From Stramonita haemastoma (taxonomy: Eukaryota; Mollusca; Gastropoda; Neogastropoda; Muricidae), in the NCBI GenBank assembly GCA_030674155.1, contig CM060328.1, positions 38,045,567-38,058,066 on the forward strand: a DNA stretch of 12,500 bases. Direction: 5' to 3'. Position 1 is the stretch's first letter. The number at the start of each line of letters is the position of its first letter. A program made the translations under genes and the position numbers. The notes beneath the pieces are model-generated. The model was not told the origin of the DNA. It made no database searches and saw only the letters and a program-made list of their open reading frames with translations. Below, in pieces: positions 1 to 9,564 of this stretch.

Positions 1-102
1 CATTCACTTTTTTGTTTTCCATAACTGTACAGATGTCCAGACACACAGACATATTCAGAAACACACAGGTATGCACATGCACACACATATGCATGCCTTT
101 TT

Positions 103-122
103 ACACACACACACACACTCAC

Positions 123-188
<66 letters not shown>

Positions 189-206
189 GCGACACACACA
201 CACACC
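103..206. repeat. (CA)n microsatellite with CG core
   Basis: Alternating A/C runs from 103 to 206, interrupted at 119-136 by an alternating C/G segment and by single-base slips (CACCACA near 155, CCGCGA near 187). The preceding 40-100 is a looser CA-rich lead-in. Purine-pyrimidine alternation with a CG core is a classic Z-DNA-prone composition. The open reading frames here encode only Thr-His or Cys-Val repeats and are not genes. A second short (CG)n run lies at 251-259. Confidence 0.97.
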
Positions 207-259
207 AGTACATAACACAGGAAAACCAACACAACACTATAACACAACAACGCGCGCGC

Positions 260-370
260 AGCAGTAATGAAACTGAGGAAACACCAAAAAACTGAGTAAA
301 AAAAGCAAATTTGAAAAATAAGACAAATGCAAGTTTGAAAAATTTCTGCTGAGATTCATCACGGACATTA
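260..370. other. A-rich unique spacer
   Basis: A-rich sequence between the CA array and the dispersed repeat. The segment AAGTTTGAAAAATT near 332 partly repeats AAATTTGAAAAATA near 306, a small imperfect direct repeat. The phrase CTGCTGAGATTCATCAC at 346-362 loosely resembles sequence just before the core of repeat copy 2 (2376-2389), so the repeat may start earlier than annotated. No gene is seen. Confidence 0.6.
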
Positions 371-547
371 CCTGAGTTCTCAGGGCATTACACTGCAGTT
401 TTAGTGGAGTGACTGCAGAGGGAAGGATCAGGGTTAGACGTATTCCATATAGATATGGTTTGCTGGCTATGATAGGCACACGGTGTCAAAGGGGAGACGA
501 CAGGCAGTGGAAGGCTATACATGTTATCACCATACCTAATGTCTACC
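371..547. repeat. Dispersed repeat, copy 1
   Basis: This segment matches 2375-2559 in the same orientation. The right 103 bases (445-547) align to 2457-2559 without a gap and with seven mismatches by hand count. The left part is recognisable (GGCATTACACTGCA in both) but has indels. The core starts with the palindrome CCATATAGATATGG (445-458). Copy 1 also begins with the palindrome CCTGAGTTCTCAGG (371-384), which copy 2 lacks. Both copies are followed by pyrimidine-rich DNA containing CTCTGCTG. I do not recognise a family: no target-site duplication, tRNA-type promoter box or coding motif is evident. One frame is open in copy 1, but copy 2 has an in-frame TAG at 2520-2522, so it does not look like a conserved exon. 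The strand of the element is unknown. Confidence 0.85.
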
Positions 548-914
548 TTTTTTTTTCTCTCTCTGCTGCTCCACTTTCCACTTGTTTTTGCTTTCGTTTT
601 TTTCTGTTGTAATTGCTGTTGTCATTTTGTTGTTGTTGTTGTTGTTGCTTCATTTCTTCCCATAATGTCTACTTTTGTACTTTTTGGAATACCTTTTGAG
701 GGGGGTGGGGTTAGGGTGGTGTTTCTTTGTTATCATTGTGCAGTTTTTGTTTGTTTGTTTGCTTATGAGTGATTTCATTTTGTGGTGGCGTGTTTATGTC
801 GATATTATTTTTCTCTCCTTTTCCTTTTCTTCTGTCTTCACCTTTTATTGTAATTCTTCTCTTCTTCTACTATTGCTTCGCTTTTAGTTGTATTTCTTTC
901 ACATATTTATTTCC

Positions 915-915
<1 letters not shown>
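548..915. other. T-rich spacer with (TTG)n and a G-run
   Basis: Strongly T-rich DNA without a gene. It contains a (TTG)n run at 627-647, a G-rich stretch at 700-719 (G-runs of 6, 4, 3 and 2) and a (TTTG)n run near 746-760. The phrase CATAATGTCTAC at 661-672 echoes the last bases of the dispersed repeat (ACCTAATGTCTACC), possibly a fragment or chance. Open frames are Phe/Leu/Val-rich products of T-rich DNA. Confidence 0.7.
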
Positions 916-952
<37 letters not shown>

Positions 953-1067
953 GTCTGTCTGTCTGTTTCTGTCTCTGTCTCTCTCTCACTCTCTCTATTT
1001 TCTCTCTCTCACACACTCAAACACACACACATACACACACACAAACAAACAAACAAACAAAACAAAC
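916..1067. repeat. Compound (CTGT)n-(CT)n-(CA)n-(CAAA)n array
   Basis: (CTGT) runs for nine perfect units at 916-951. One base is then lost (TCGTC at 951-955) and a few more CTGT units follow to about 966. (CT)n with CTGT and CACT variants runs to about 1010, (CA)n to about 1043, and (ACAA)n to 1067. Each motif differs from its neighbour by one base substitution or insertion, as expected if variants inside one array were amplified in turn. Confidence 0.96.
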
Positions 1068-1776
1068 ATATATACACTCATATGGTATATGCCTGCAAAA
1101 ACACAAATGCTCAGGATATTTGGGTAATCTTTTTTGGGGGTTTGTCCAGGAAACGTGGAAAGCAGGTGAGGATAGCAATTTAATATTTGTTTTTGTATAC
1201 ACCCCCACTGTTATCTCGGTCACATTGGCTTGCACACACAACCTTTCCAACCATAACCTTTTGAAAGTCTCTTCTGAAAGGTGACCGTAATAAGAGCAAC
1301 ATTAAGAATGTCAAAACAGTAAAATGTCTACAAACAGAAAGCGTATAAAGAGTTTCTCTCAGAAATAACATACAAAGAAAGGTTAATCCAGAGAGGCAGA
1401 TACTTGATACAGGTCAGGTGCTTCTAAAAACTCCATTTTATTTCAACTTTTCTTGTATTAAACTGTAAGAGCTGCTAACAAACAAAATAAGTGTATGGTA
1501 GGGATGGCGAGGAGAACCACTATTGATAGTTTGTGTTTGCGTAAACATACAACTTTGTCCCAATTCCTGTCTTTGGAGAGGATGAAAATGTTTCTTTTTT
1601 GATGGTTCAGAAAGATAGCATATCATTTTATTCAGAGCATGTACAAAGAAAACTACAAAACAGTTTTTTACATAAAAACTCCAACATTCTTGGAAATTAT
1701 TACAAATTTAAGGAATTTACAACAAAAACCCAACTAATGTATGTAGAACAAGCTGTTTACAGTTAAAAAATATATT
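1068..1776. other. Unique A+T-rich intergenic or intronic DNA
   Basis: About 700 bases of non-repetitive DNA. All frames longer than about 60 codons lack recognisable motifs. On the minus strand AATAAA occurs near 1436-1441 and 1628-1633, so a 3' UTR on that strand is conceivable, but no coding sequence upstream of it (higher coordinates) supports that. GCAG/GTGAGG near 1162 looks like a splice donor but has no exon context. Confidence 0.6.
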
Positions 1777-1964
<188 letters not shown>

Positions 1965-2043
1965 CACTCTACTCACTCACTCACTCACTCACTCACTTCA
2001 CTCACTACTCACTCATCACTCACTCACTCACTCACCTCACTCA
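1965..2043. repeat. (ACTC)n array
   Basis: Tandem ACTC units directly abut the CT array, with slips such as TTCACTC and CATCACTC that shift phase at about 1997, 2007, 2015 and 2035. It probably arose from CT by spread of a CACT variant. The complementary motif (GAGT)n appears at 12211-12234. Confidence 0.93.
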
Positions 2044-2090
2044 CACTTGTCCAAACACTTAACTGCCTTCCCAAATAGCTTCACATGTGT

Positions 2091-2149
2091 GCGCACTCAT
2101 GCATGCACATGCACACACACATACACACACACATGCACACATGCACAGG
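2091..2149. repeat. Degenerate (CA)n with ATGCAC units
   Basis: Short CA runs separated by GCATGCACATGCAC-type units. It is a decayed dinucleotide array and probably the outer end of the compound block that begins at 1777. Confidence 0.85.
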
Positions 2150-2280
2150 AGAGCATGGGCTCATGTGCATGTCTTCAATGGTTAAAATGCGAGTGATGAG
2201 AAAAATGCGTCAAACGAAAAACAAGATAAATTGAAGCAAAAATGAAAGATACCAAGCCAAGCAAATTTTGCCAATTCACA
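2150..2280. other. Unique A-rich spacer
   Basis: Non-repetitive A-rich DNA between two simple-repeat blocks. No open frame of note, no promoter-like or RNA-gene signal seen. Confidence 0.55.
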
Positions 2281-2308
2281 CCCACCCCCACCCCTCCCAC
2301 CCCCACCC
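2281..2308. repeat. C-run cluster with G-quadruplex potential on the minus strand
   Basis: Six C-runs (3, 5, 4, 3, 5 and 3 bases) separated by single bases, almost all A. The minus strand therefore has six G-runs with one-base loops, the most favourable arrangement for a G-quadruplex; the plus strand could form an i-motif. A similar C-run cluster sits at 6990-7008. Confidence 0.8.
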
Positions 2309-2316
2309 TAGATCCT

Positions 2317-2349
2317 ACAAACAAACAAACAAACAAAACCAAACAAAAT
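2317..2349. repeat. (ACAA)n short array
   Basis: About five ACAA units followed by variants (AAAACCAAACAAAA). Same motif as at 1041-1067. Confidence 0.85.
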
Positions 2350-2374
2350 CCTTATGCGCTATGACTTGGAAATC

Positions 2375-2559
2375 CCTGATCTCATCACAGGCATTACACT
2401 GCATGCTTTGCTGGGCTGATGGTAGAGGGGAGGGTGCAGTTTGGAGACGGTGATTTCCATATAGATATGGTTTGCTGGCTATAGTAGCCACACGGTGTCA
2501 AAGGGGAGACGACAGGTCATAGAAGGCTATACATGTTATCACCATACCTAATGTCTACC
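2375..2559. repeat. Dispersed repeat, copy 2
   Basis: Direct-orientation partner of 371-547, displaced by 2012 bases over the ungapped core. Three blocks are identical in both copies: 2457-2482, 2489-2516 and 2522-2559. All seven core mismatches fall in the short gaps between those blocks (2483-2488 and 2517-2521). The left part, 2375-2456, is alignable only with gaps. Loose similarity may continue to about 2632 (GTTTTT...GCT...TTTTTTCTG in both copies). Copy 2 is followed 95 bases later by the 2654 CTGT array and copy 1 by the 916 array at 369 bases, so a fixed link to the arrays is not shown. Family unknown. Confidence 0.85.
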
Positions 2560-2636
2560 ATTTCCTGTCTCTGCTGATCTGCTGAAATAGTGTTGTTTCA
2601 GTTTTTATGCTACAGCTTTTTTCTGCTTGAAGCTTC

Positions 2637-3028
<392 letters not shown>

Positions 3029-3990
3029 TTAAGGTGTGAAGGACTCTAGACAAAAGCTTTTGACAGGGGATTCCATAGACATCCTGTTTCACAATCTTTC
3101 ATAGAAAAATGTCGTTCCTTGGGTAGAGCTTCGAGACTCACCAAAGGTGATTTTTTTGTGGATGTCACCCTGTTTTCCCCCTATTAAGGTTGCTGTGTTC
3201 TGACTTCGGGATGAATTCTTTTAATATTCTGTCAAAGTAAGACAGTTTGTTCAATCGCATATAAGCTAGTTAGTATGGCATAGGTCTTGTTATTTTTGGA
3301 AGTTGTTTTGTTGTAGTTATTTTATTTGTAGGTTGTTTTTTTTTATAACGATCACAGCTATTTTCGAAGCTTGAAGTATTGATTTTGCTCCATTCTATGT
3401 CTCGTTTTTATTATTTTTCTTCAGTGCGAACTGTCCTGGTTTGACCGTTATAGTTCGTTAGCGTTGATGTAAGAAGAATGACTGAATAACTAGTTTTTAT
3501 CATTGCGTTTTGATCTGTATAAAGCTACACAGTTTTAATCCAGGCTTTATCCTTTAACGAGATGAAATCTGTGAAATGACTTCTGTGGTCAAGGGTATTA
3601 TAAAGAATGTGATCACAGTGAATGGGATTGGATCTTCAGTCCCACGCGCAATAATTATCTTGTCTCTTTCAGTTTCCGCAATTTACGTTCTGTCTATATC
3701 CTCCTAGTCTGCCTCCTTTAGAATTCTTCTTTCGATTTTTTTCTCTTTGTTACATGTTGTTTTATCAATCATTTTCTTCCCTTTGTTGGTTCTTTTCTTT
3801 AATTGCGTTTTGTCCTCTTTTTTGCCCCTTTGTGGATAATGTCTTTCTATGTGTTTATTTGTTTATCTATGTTGTTACTTATTTTGTATATATTGGTCGC
3901 TGTTTATATTTTTTCCCACTCTTGTAACATGTTGAGAGCCTTTACGCGACATTTTCGCTTGATCTATCATGTTTGCATCTTTTCTTGATG
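3029..3990. other. Unique A+T-rich DNA, no gene seen
   Basis: The longest clearly non-repetitive stretch in the left half. It contains the 12-base palindrome CAAAAGCTTTTG (3051-3062) and a small stem TCACC-AAA-GGTGA near 3138. All frames are broken by stops; the longest, at 3803-3988 plus, is hydrophobic because the DNA is T-rich and shows no motif. It could be intron or intergenic DNA. Confidence 0.6.
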
Positions 3991-3995
3991 TGACG

Positions 3996-4190
3996 TCCTC
4001 CTCCTCCTCCTCCTCCTCCTGCTTCCCCCTCCCTCCTCCTCCCCCTCATCCTCCTACTCGGCGTCCTCGTCGTTCTTTTCCTCCTCTTTTTTCTTTCTTC
4101 TCATCTTCTTTCTTCTCTAGTTTTTTCCTCCTCATACTTGTGTTATTCTCACATTCTCTCTTTGTCTCCTCCTCACCTTTTCCTCGTGAC
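3996..4190. repeat. (TCC)n followed by pyrimidine-rich DNA
   Basis: Eight or so TCC units (3996-4020) decay into mixed C/T sequence to about 4057, then T-rich CT sequence with CTTCTTT units to about 4190. A TGACGTC sequence directly precedes it (3991-3997); it resembles a cAMP-response-element core, but nothing nearby shows it acts as one. Confidence 0.85.
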
Positions 4191-4368
4191 AGAAAGAAGA
4201 ATCGGACAGTGCAAAAGAACGTGCAGCTATTTTCATCAAAAGATGTCTTGAGTGGGAACATTTTAGGCAGGCCATGTATTATAATTGAAAGAACTACAAA
4301 CCAACCAAACGTAAACGATTCATATCATAAAGTTTGATCCAACGGTAATAAACGCGTGCACAAGAGTG

Positions 4369-4370
<2 letters not shown>
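4191..4370. other. Unique spacer
   Basis: A-rich non-repetitive DNA between the TCC block and the CATA/CATG block. No supported feature. Confidence 0.5.
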
Positions 4371-4400
<30 letters not shown>

Positions 4401-4466
4401 TGTATGTATGTATGTATGTATGTATGTATGTATGTATGTATGTATGTATGTATGTATGTATGTATG
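4371..4466. repeat. (TATG)24 array
   Basis: Twenty-four uninterrupted TATG units (96 bases). Perfect purity at this length suggests recent expansion and a high chance of length polymorphism. Tyr-Val-Cys-Met open frames over it are artefacts. Confidence 0.97.
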
Positions 4467-4591
4467 TATTGTATTGTATTGTATTGTATTGTATTGTATT
4501 GTATTGTATTGTATTGTATGTATTGTATTGTATTGTATTGTATTGTATTGTATTGTATTGTATGTGTATTGTATTGTATGTATTGTATTGT
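4466..4591. repeat. (GTATT)n pentanucleotide array
   Basis: Ten perfect GTATT units (4466-4515), then more with GTAT or TATGTG interruptions at about 4516, 4561 and 4576. The motif is GTAT plus one T, so it most simply derives from the adjoining TATG array by a one-base insertion that was then amplified. Confidence 0.95.
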
Positions 4592-4738
4592 ATGTATGTA
4601 TGTATGTATGTATGTATGTATGTATGATCATGCATGCATGCATGCATGCATGCATGCATGCATGCATGCATGTCATGCATGCATGTATGTATGTATGTAT
4701 GTATGTATGTATGTATGTATGTATGTATGTATGTATGT
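4591..4738. repeat. (TATG)n-(CATG)n-(TATG)n array
   Basis: TATG units (4591-4626), then a CATG/GCAT array at 4629-4684 with one slip (GTCATG near 4672), then TATG again (about 4684-4738). CATG is one transition from TATG. The GCAT motif is its own reverse complement, so this central part can fold on itself on either strand or extrude as a cruciform. Confidence 0.95.
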
Positions 4739-5052
<314 letters not shown>

Positions 5053-5520
5053 GCTCAATTACTACGATAATTACACCCCTCGTTGTCATCATCACCACTT
5101 CAAAAGAAAACTCGTCAACTAGGCCTACTTCTGAAAATGACTAGGATGGCGGCATCATTTTCGTTAGAGCTTTTAAACGGTTTCATCAAAGCTCTTGATA
5201 AGCTGCACCAAAAGAGCTGAGACCAAACCTTGCAGTGAAGAATAGCAAGAATCATCCATAAGCTAGTGGCAACCCAGTCAATTGGAAATTAGCGATATCC
5301 TGACATCAAAAGTGTGCGTTATTCACATGTCTAGTCATAGTGCACTGAGGATTATATCTGGCCCTTCGGGAGTTTTCTCAACTATTTTGTTGAGATTTTA
5401 CCCAATCTGGCTATGAATCTCTTGATAGGCTTAGATTTAATGGGAATGGAAAATGCTGGACAAAAAAAAACAATAAACAAAACAGCAGAGGAGTGTGTAA
5501 GGGCACTGTCTTTTTGTCGA
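5053..5520. other. Unique DNA, no gene seen
   Basis: Non-repetitive DNA of balanced composition. A stem-loop TCTCAAC-6-GTTGAGA lies at 5376-5395. No open frame of note and no RNA-gene hallmark recognised. Confidence 0.6.
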
Positions 5521-5627
5521 TCTGTTGGTCTGTTTGTTTGTCTCTAGTCTGTTTTGTTTGTTGGTCGGTCTGTCTGTGTGTCTGTGTGTCTGACTGTTGC
5601 TCTCTCCCCTCTCTCTCTCTCTCTCCA

Positions 5628-5703
<76 letters not shown>

Positions 5704-5831
5704 TCTCTCTCTCTGCTCTCTCTCTCTCTTCTCTCTCACTCACTCTCTGTATCTCTCTGTATCTCTCTGTCTCTGTCTTCTCTCTCTCTTTGTCTTTCTG
5801 TCTCTCGTCTCTCTGTCTCTCTCTCTCTCTC
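5521..5831. repeat. Degenerate CTGT/CT array
   Basis: CTGT- and GTTT-like units at 5521-5600, then a long (CT)n at about 5600-5730, then mixed CT with CTGT, CTGTAT and CACT variants to 5831. Unlike the clean arrays, some CTGT units also follow the CT run. Ser/Leu and Glu/Arg frames are artefacts. Confidence 0.95.
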
Positions 5832-5966
5832 ATGTGCGTGCACAGTACATGTGTGCATGTATGTGTGCGTGATCGTGTGCTTATGCGTACGCGCGCGTAA
5901 GCGTGCATGTACGTGTGTTCGTTTGTTTCTTTGTATGTGAGTGTGCATGCGTGTGTGTGTGTGTTA
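5832..5966. repeat. Degenerate GTGC/GTGT segment
   Basis: Alternating purine-pyrimidine sequence: GTGCGTGCAC, then ATGTGTGC, ACGCGCGCGT near 5889, and (GT)n at 5950-5963. It is a decayed GT array with CG patches. Confidence 0.85.
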
Positions 5967-6014
5967 GTTCGCATGCGTTTGTTTAGGTGACAGTTAACGG
6001 GAAATACATTTTGA

Positions 6015-6015
<1 letters not shown>

Positions 6016-6071
<56 letters not shown>

Positions 6072-6078
6072 GCGCGCG

Positions 6079-6126
<48 letters not shown>

Positions 6127-6130
6127 ACAC
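6016..6130. repeat. (CA)n-(CG)n-(CA)n array
   Basis: (AC)n at 6016-6067, a CG-rich core at 6068-6081, then (AC)n to 6130. The layout repeats the one at 103-206 closely: CA on both sides of a short alternating CG core. Confidence 0.97.
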
Positions 6131-6871
6131 AGAAGAGGAGTGAGGGAGAAACTCACTGTGAAATCATTATTTTCTCTAAACTGTTTTTTTTAACTCCACA
6201 CTTTAGATTTATTAAAAGAAGTGTTTTTTGTAGTTTTTGTGTTTGTTGCTCTGTTTTTATATATTTGTTTGTGGGTTTATTTTTGTTTGTTTTCTACCTT
6301 TTCAACTTGCTTTCCTTGTCAGTTTCTAGGATTTCTTTTGTTCCTGCCGCATCTGCTGTGAATTCCCCTCCTCTAACCCCCACCCTCTTTCTCCAGTTCT
6401 TTCTCACCTTCTCACCCCTCCCAGTCTTCTCACCCAATAATTTGCAACCACTGATTAAGTTAGCTCCTTCCGGGCAGGGGCTAATTAGGTTTCTTATTTC
6501 AGGTCTAACTTTGCTTAATTCTGATCCAGTTGCTCCTGTGCTCTGTGTGTGTGTGTGTGGCCCATGGTTTCTTCACCCCTTCCAACACGGAGAGCGGAAG
6601 GATGCAAAGTTGTCTCCCTTCACTGCTGTCGTCTGCTTTCCAATCTTCCAATTCTCTGCGGACAGGAAGAGGTAGAGAATGGAGAGAAAGCTTAGCTGGC
6701 AGGAAGATGTGTTCAGACCACGTTATTAGCTTAGAACACCTGAGCCTCCTTCTGTACAAGGAGCTAGAGTTTCTTGGGGGAACAGGGCAGATTGTCTTCA
6801 AAGCTAAAGATGATGCTAGATGTAGTGCTTTGATTGGACTTTTGATCTGACGCTTGAGAGACCCTCAACCG
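6131..6871. other. Unique DNA, T-rich then mixed; no supported gene
   Basis: T-rich to about 6340, C/T-rich to about 6435, then balanced DNA to 6871. A stem TTAGCTCCT / AGGGGCTAA (6460-6468 and 6476-6484, one G-T pair) has a seven-base loop. TTTCTTATTTCAG ends at 6502 and resembles a 3' splice site. A 106-codon frame at 6530-6850 plus opens with a run of Cys-Val from a GT repeat and has no family motif; the opposite strand is also open. A real exon cannot be excluded in 6590-6850 but is not supported. Confidence 0.5.
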
Positions 6872-6928
6872 ATTTCTGAACTGGATGAATAACCGATCGG
6901 TGGCAAATGATAACCGTCCTTCAGAAAT
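6872..6928. repeat. Short inverted repeat around a palindrome
   Basis: Arms ATTTCTGAA (6872-6880) and TTCAGAAAT (6920-6928) are perfect reverse complements. Near the centre is the palindrome ACCGATCGGT (6892-6901). TTGAG-5-CTCAA lies just to the left (about 6854-6868). No function is assigned; it may be the remnant of a small transposon or chance. Confidence 0.6.
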
Positions 6929-7352
6929 TCAAAATGTCATATCAAGCTCTACTTTAATGCTAGATTTTTGAAAATTAATAACTGATCTCTCCCCCCCACC
7001 CCCACCCCTACTAAAAAGAGGTTTTTGTTAAACTTTTCTTTTCTAGTCTTGTTTTAAGGTATCTCTACCGTTTCTGTTTCCATTCTGTAAACGTGTTTTT
7101 TTGTGTTTTTTTTTCTCAGATTTATTGAAAATTGACATTACCCAAGACAGAATATCAGTATACAAACCACATTTGAAAAACCCAGAATAGCTAGTCTGGC
7201 AAAATTATTTGACTAAACTATCATGCATTGCCGAATCCAGCGAATGTTGTTCTTAGAAGGAATTGTGTTTGCCTTGTGGTGTGTCTTAAACTATAATTAA
7301 TGCCCAGCGGAACAAAACCTTTCACATCGATCATGATCCTCAATCCCATCTG
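6929..7352. other. Unique A+T-rich DNA with a C-run cluster
   Basis: Non-repetitive DNA. C-runs of 7, 5 and 4 separated by single A bases lie at 6990-7008, similar in form to 2281-2308. Two T-runs of 7 to 9 bases occur near 7097-7113. No gene seen. Confidence 0.55.
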
Positions 7353-7391
7353 ATCTCTCTCTCTCTCTCTCCTCTCCTCTCTCTTCTCCTT

Positions 7392-7471
<80 letters not shown>

Positions 7472-7490
7472 CTCTCTCTTCTCTCTTCCT
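7353..7490. repeat. (CT)n microsatellite
   Basis: (CT)n with CCT and CTT slips at about 7370, 7376, 7384, 7411, 7425, 7467 and later. No CTGT part is attached, unlike most other CT arrays here. Confidence 0.95.
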
Positions 7491-7680
7491 TATTCTACAA
7501 ACCAATTGTCATTCTTACTCTGTGTGCTTTGTCTGCCTGTGCTAGGTTGCGTGGTTACAGTTTCAATTTCATAGGGTCATGGCCGGTAGGAAAGACCTAT
7601 TGCCCGGCCTCTGTTCCTCTGTCTGCCTTGGTCTGTCTTTGTCTGTCTCTTTGACCACCTTGCTGTTTGATTTGTCTGTA
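7491..7680. other. Short unique spacer with CTGT-like units
   Basis: Mostly non-repetitive DNA; scattered TCTG/CTTTGTCTG units at 7612-7655 may be decayed CTGT. No gene seen. Confidence 0.5.
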
Positions 7681-7867
7681 TGCACGCACGCACGACGCAC
7701 GCACACGCACGCATGCACAAACAAAGACACACGTAGTATACATATAAATGCATACACACACGCATGCGCGCGTGCACACACACTCACATACACTCACACA
7801 AACACGCACACGCACGCGCGCGCGCGGCGCACAAAACACACACACACACACCACACACACACAAACA

Positions 7868-7907
<40 letters not shown>

Positions 7908-7945
7908 CACACCACACATCACACCACACCCACACGCACACCACT
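7681..7945. repeat. (CGCA)n/(CA)n array with CG cores
   Basis: CGCA units at 7683-7715, mixed CA with GCATGCGCGCGTGC near 7762, a CG core at 7814-7829, then (CA)n to about 7906 and a CATCACACCA tail to 7945. It is the third place in the window where CA arrays flank a CG core. Confidence 0.95.
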
Positions 7946-8055
7946 AATCATTCTATGTTCCTCTCTGTTCTTGTCTCTTCTATCTGTGTCCTTCCTGTCT
8001 CTGTCATTGTCTTTTCTCATTTTGTCTCTTTTCTCTCTAGCTCTTCTCCCTCTCT
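7946..8055. other. CT-rich degenerate spacer
   Basis: Imperfect CTGT/CTCT-rich sequence leading into the next array. No separate feature. Confidence 0.5.
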
Positions 8056-8162
8056 CCTCTGTCTCTGTCTGACTACTCTGCTCTGTCTTCTGTCTGTCTG
8101 TCCTGTCTGTCCTTGTCTGTCTGTATCTCCTCTCTCTCTCCTCTCTCTCTCTCTCTCCTCTC

Positions 8163-8214
<52 letters not shown>

Positions 8215-8230
8215 TCTCTCTCTCTCTCTC

Positions 8231-8275
<45 letters not shown>

Positions 8276-8293
8276 TGATTTGTTTGTTTGTTT
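8056..8293. repeat. Degenerate CTGT then (CT)n array, (TTTG)3 end
   Basis: Broken CTGT units at 8056-8126, then (CT)n with many CCT slips and one CAT unit near 8179 to 8275, ending in three TTTG units (8279-8293). The CTGT part again precedes the CT part on the plus strand. Confidence 0.94.
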
Positions 8294-9355
8294 AGGGTAA
8301 GCCTGTCAGTTTAACATCCGCATTATTTTTGCCGTCTTCTTTGAGCAAAATCGACCTGTCATAGACCTGTTTTTGCAGATCGGCAGCAAAAGAGTTTGCC
8401 TTTCCTGTTCTTTCTTACGGGGCTGTCATTGCTTTCTCTCTTCCCTCCTTCTTCCCTAATCTTCTTGCGCCCATATTATTCCAATGACATTCTCCAGATG
8501 CCTTGCATTCTTAACACCATCCCTTTGTTTCGGTGGGGGCTTTTTGTCGTGTGTTGTTTATTCCGTTCTGCCCCGTTCACGAGTATTATGTTTGTGTATT
8601 ACAGAGTTTAAAGGGGTTTTTTTACGCGTGTCTAGTATGTTTTCTTGTTTTTGTTCCTTTTGTTCATCTTGATCTTTTTTTCCTTCATTTTTGTTTCTTT
8701 CATTCTGTCATTCTTTCTTTCTTTCTGTATTTCTTTCTTCTTCACAAGTCAGGATTATGTAGGTCATTCTGCCTTTGAACTTCAATTGCTCGACAGTTTG
8801 AATTGCTTTTATTACGTGCGCATGTAAAAGTGATGAACTAAAAGGAATGAATATATAAGTTTGGAGGTGTATATATACATTAAGAAAAAAATGAATAAAC
8901 AACAACTTTCACCATGATTACGCATCAAGTTGACACAATACAATACAAAGCATACAACCATACTTATCATATAAATTTGCAACTAATGTTTTAGTTTCAT
9001 GTTTAGTTTTTCAACGCAATGTATATTTTTTGTCAAATGTTCCAAAATTATACGTTCCCCCTCGTCTTTTTGGTCATAGAGAATAAGAAAAAAAAAGAAA
9101 ACTAGTGTGGTGTAAAGATAGTGGCTAAAGAATAATCTTTTTTTAAGTTAATGCTCGATCGAGGCATGATGCAGTTCAGTGGGTAAAAACTCAAAGCGCC
9201 TATAAATGATAAATAATATATAGAAAATAGACACTCTTGTTCCTCCCTTTTTTCCTCAACAATGACAGTGACATTTCCATTTCTTTCTCTGACCACCATC
9301 CCATTCTCTACTCTATTCATTTATTTGCAGCTCTGTGTTTCTGTCGTTCTGTTTT
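8294..9355. other. Unique T-rich then A+T-rich DNA; no gene seen
   Basis: About one kilobase without a supported gene. The first half is T-rich with (CTTT)n near 8711-8740; the second half is A+T-rich with short ATATAT runs near 8868 and CAATACAATACAAAG near 8936. A segment at 9164-9200 (GTTCAGTGGG and flanks) weakly resembles a tRNA A-box region and is preceded by the palindrome CTCGATCGAG (9154-9163), but no B-box follows. Short open frames reflect T-richness. Confidence 0.55.
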
Positions 9356-9563
9356 CTGTCTGTCTGTCTGTCTGTTTGGTTGTCTGTTTTCCTTCTGTTT
9401 CTGTGTGTCTCTGTCTCTCTTTGTCTCTCTGTCTCCGTCTCTCTCTGTCTGTCTCTGTCTCTGTATGTCTCTCTGCTTCTGTCTCTGTCTCGTCTGTCTG
9501 TCTCTCTCTCTTTGTATCTGTCTCTCTATCTCTGTATCTCTCTGTCTCTCTCCCTCTGTCTCT
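9356..9563. repeat. Degenerate CTGT/CT array
   Basis: CTGT units at 9356-9374, then alternating GTCTCT, CTGT and CTGTAT units to 9563. It is much more degraded than the array at 9717, suggesting greater age or less slippage. Confidence 0.93.
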
Positions 9564-9564
9564 C

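Noticed and set aside
409..612. Plus frame across repeat copy 1 as a gene
   Set aside because: The related copy has an in-frame stop (TAG at 2520-2522), and differences between copies do not favour third codon positions.
1140..1175. Acceptor-donor pair enclosing a 16-base micro-exon
   Set aside because: Splice-like dinucleotides are common by chance and no neighbouring exon exists.
3040..3070. Possible reverse-transcriptase motif remnant (Leu-Asp-Lys-Ser-Phe reading)
   Set aside because: Too short, followed at once by a stop, and no further reverse-transcriptase motifs appear in any frame downstream.
3991..3997. TGACGTC as a cAMP-response element
   Set aside because: A seven-base match at the edge of a TCC array is expected by chance, and no promoter or transcript start is visible.
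5376..5395. Rho-independent terminator-like stem followed by T-rich DNA
   Set aside because: The repeat landscape is that of an animal nuclear genome, where this signal type is not expected to work, and no gene ends there.
5411..6130. 239-codon minus-strand frame
   Set aside because: Apart from short unique patches it translates CA, CT and CTGT arrays; the patches show no recognisable domain.
6530..6850. 106-codon plus frame with a mixed-composition C-terminal half
   Set aside because: The start lies beside a GT repeat, the opposite strand is also open over much of it, and no motif or family could be recognised. Kept only as a remote possibility.
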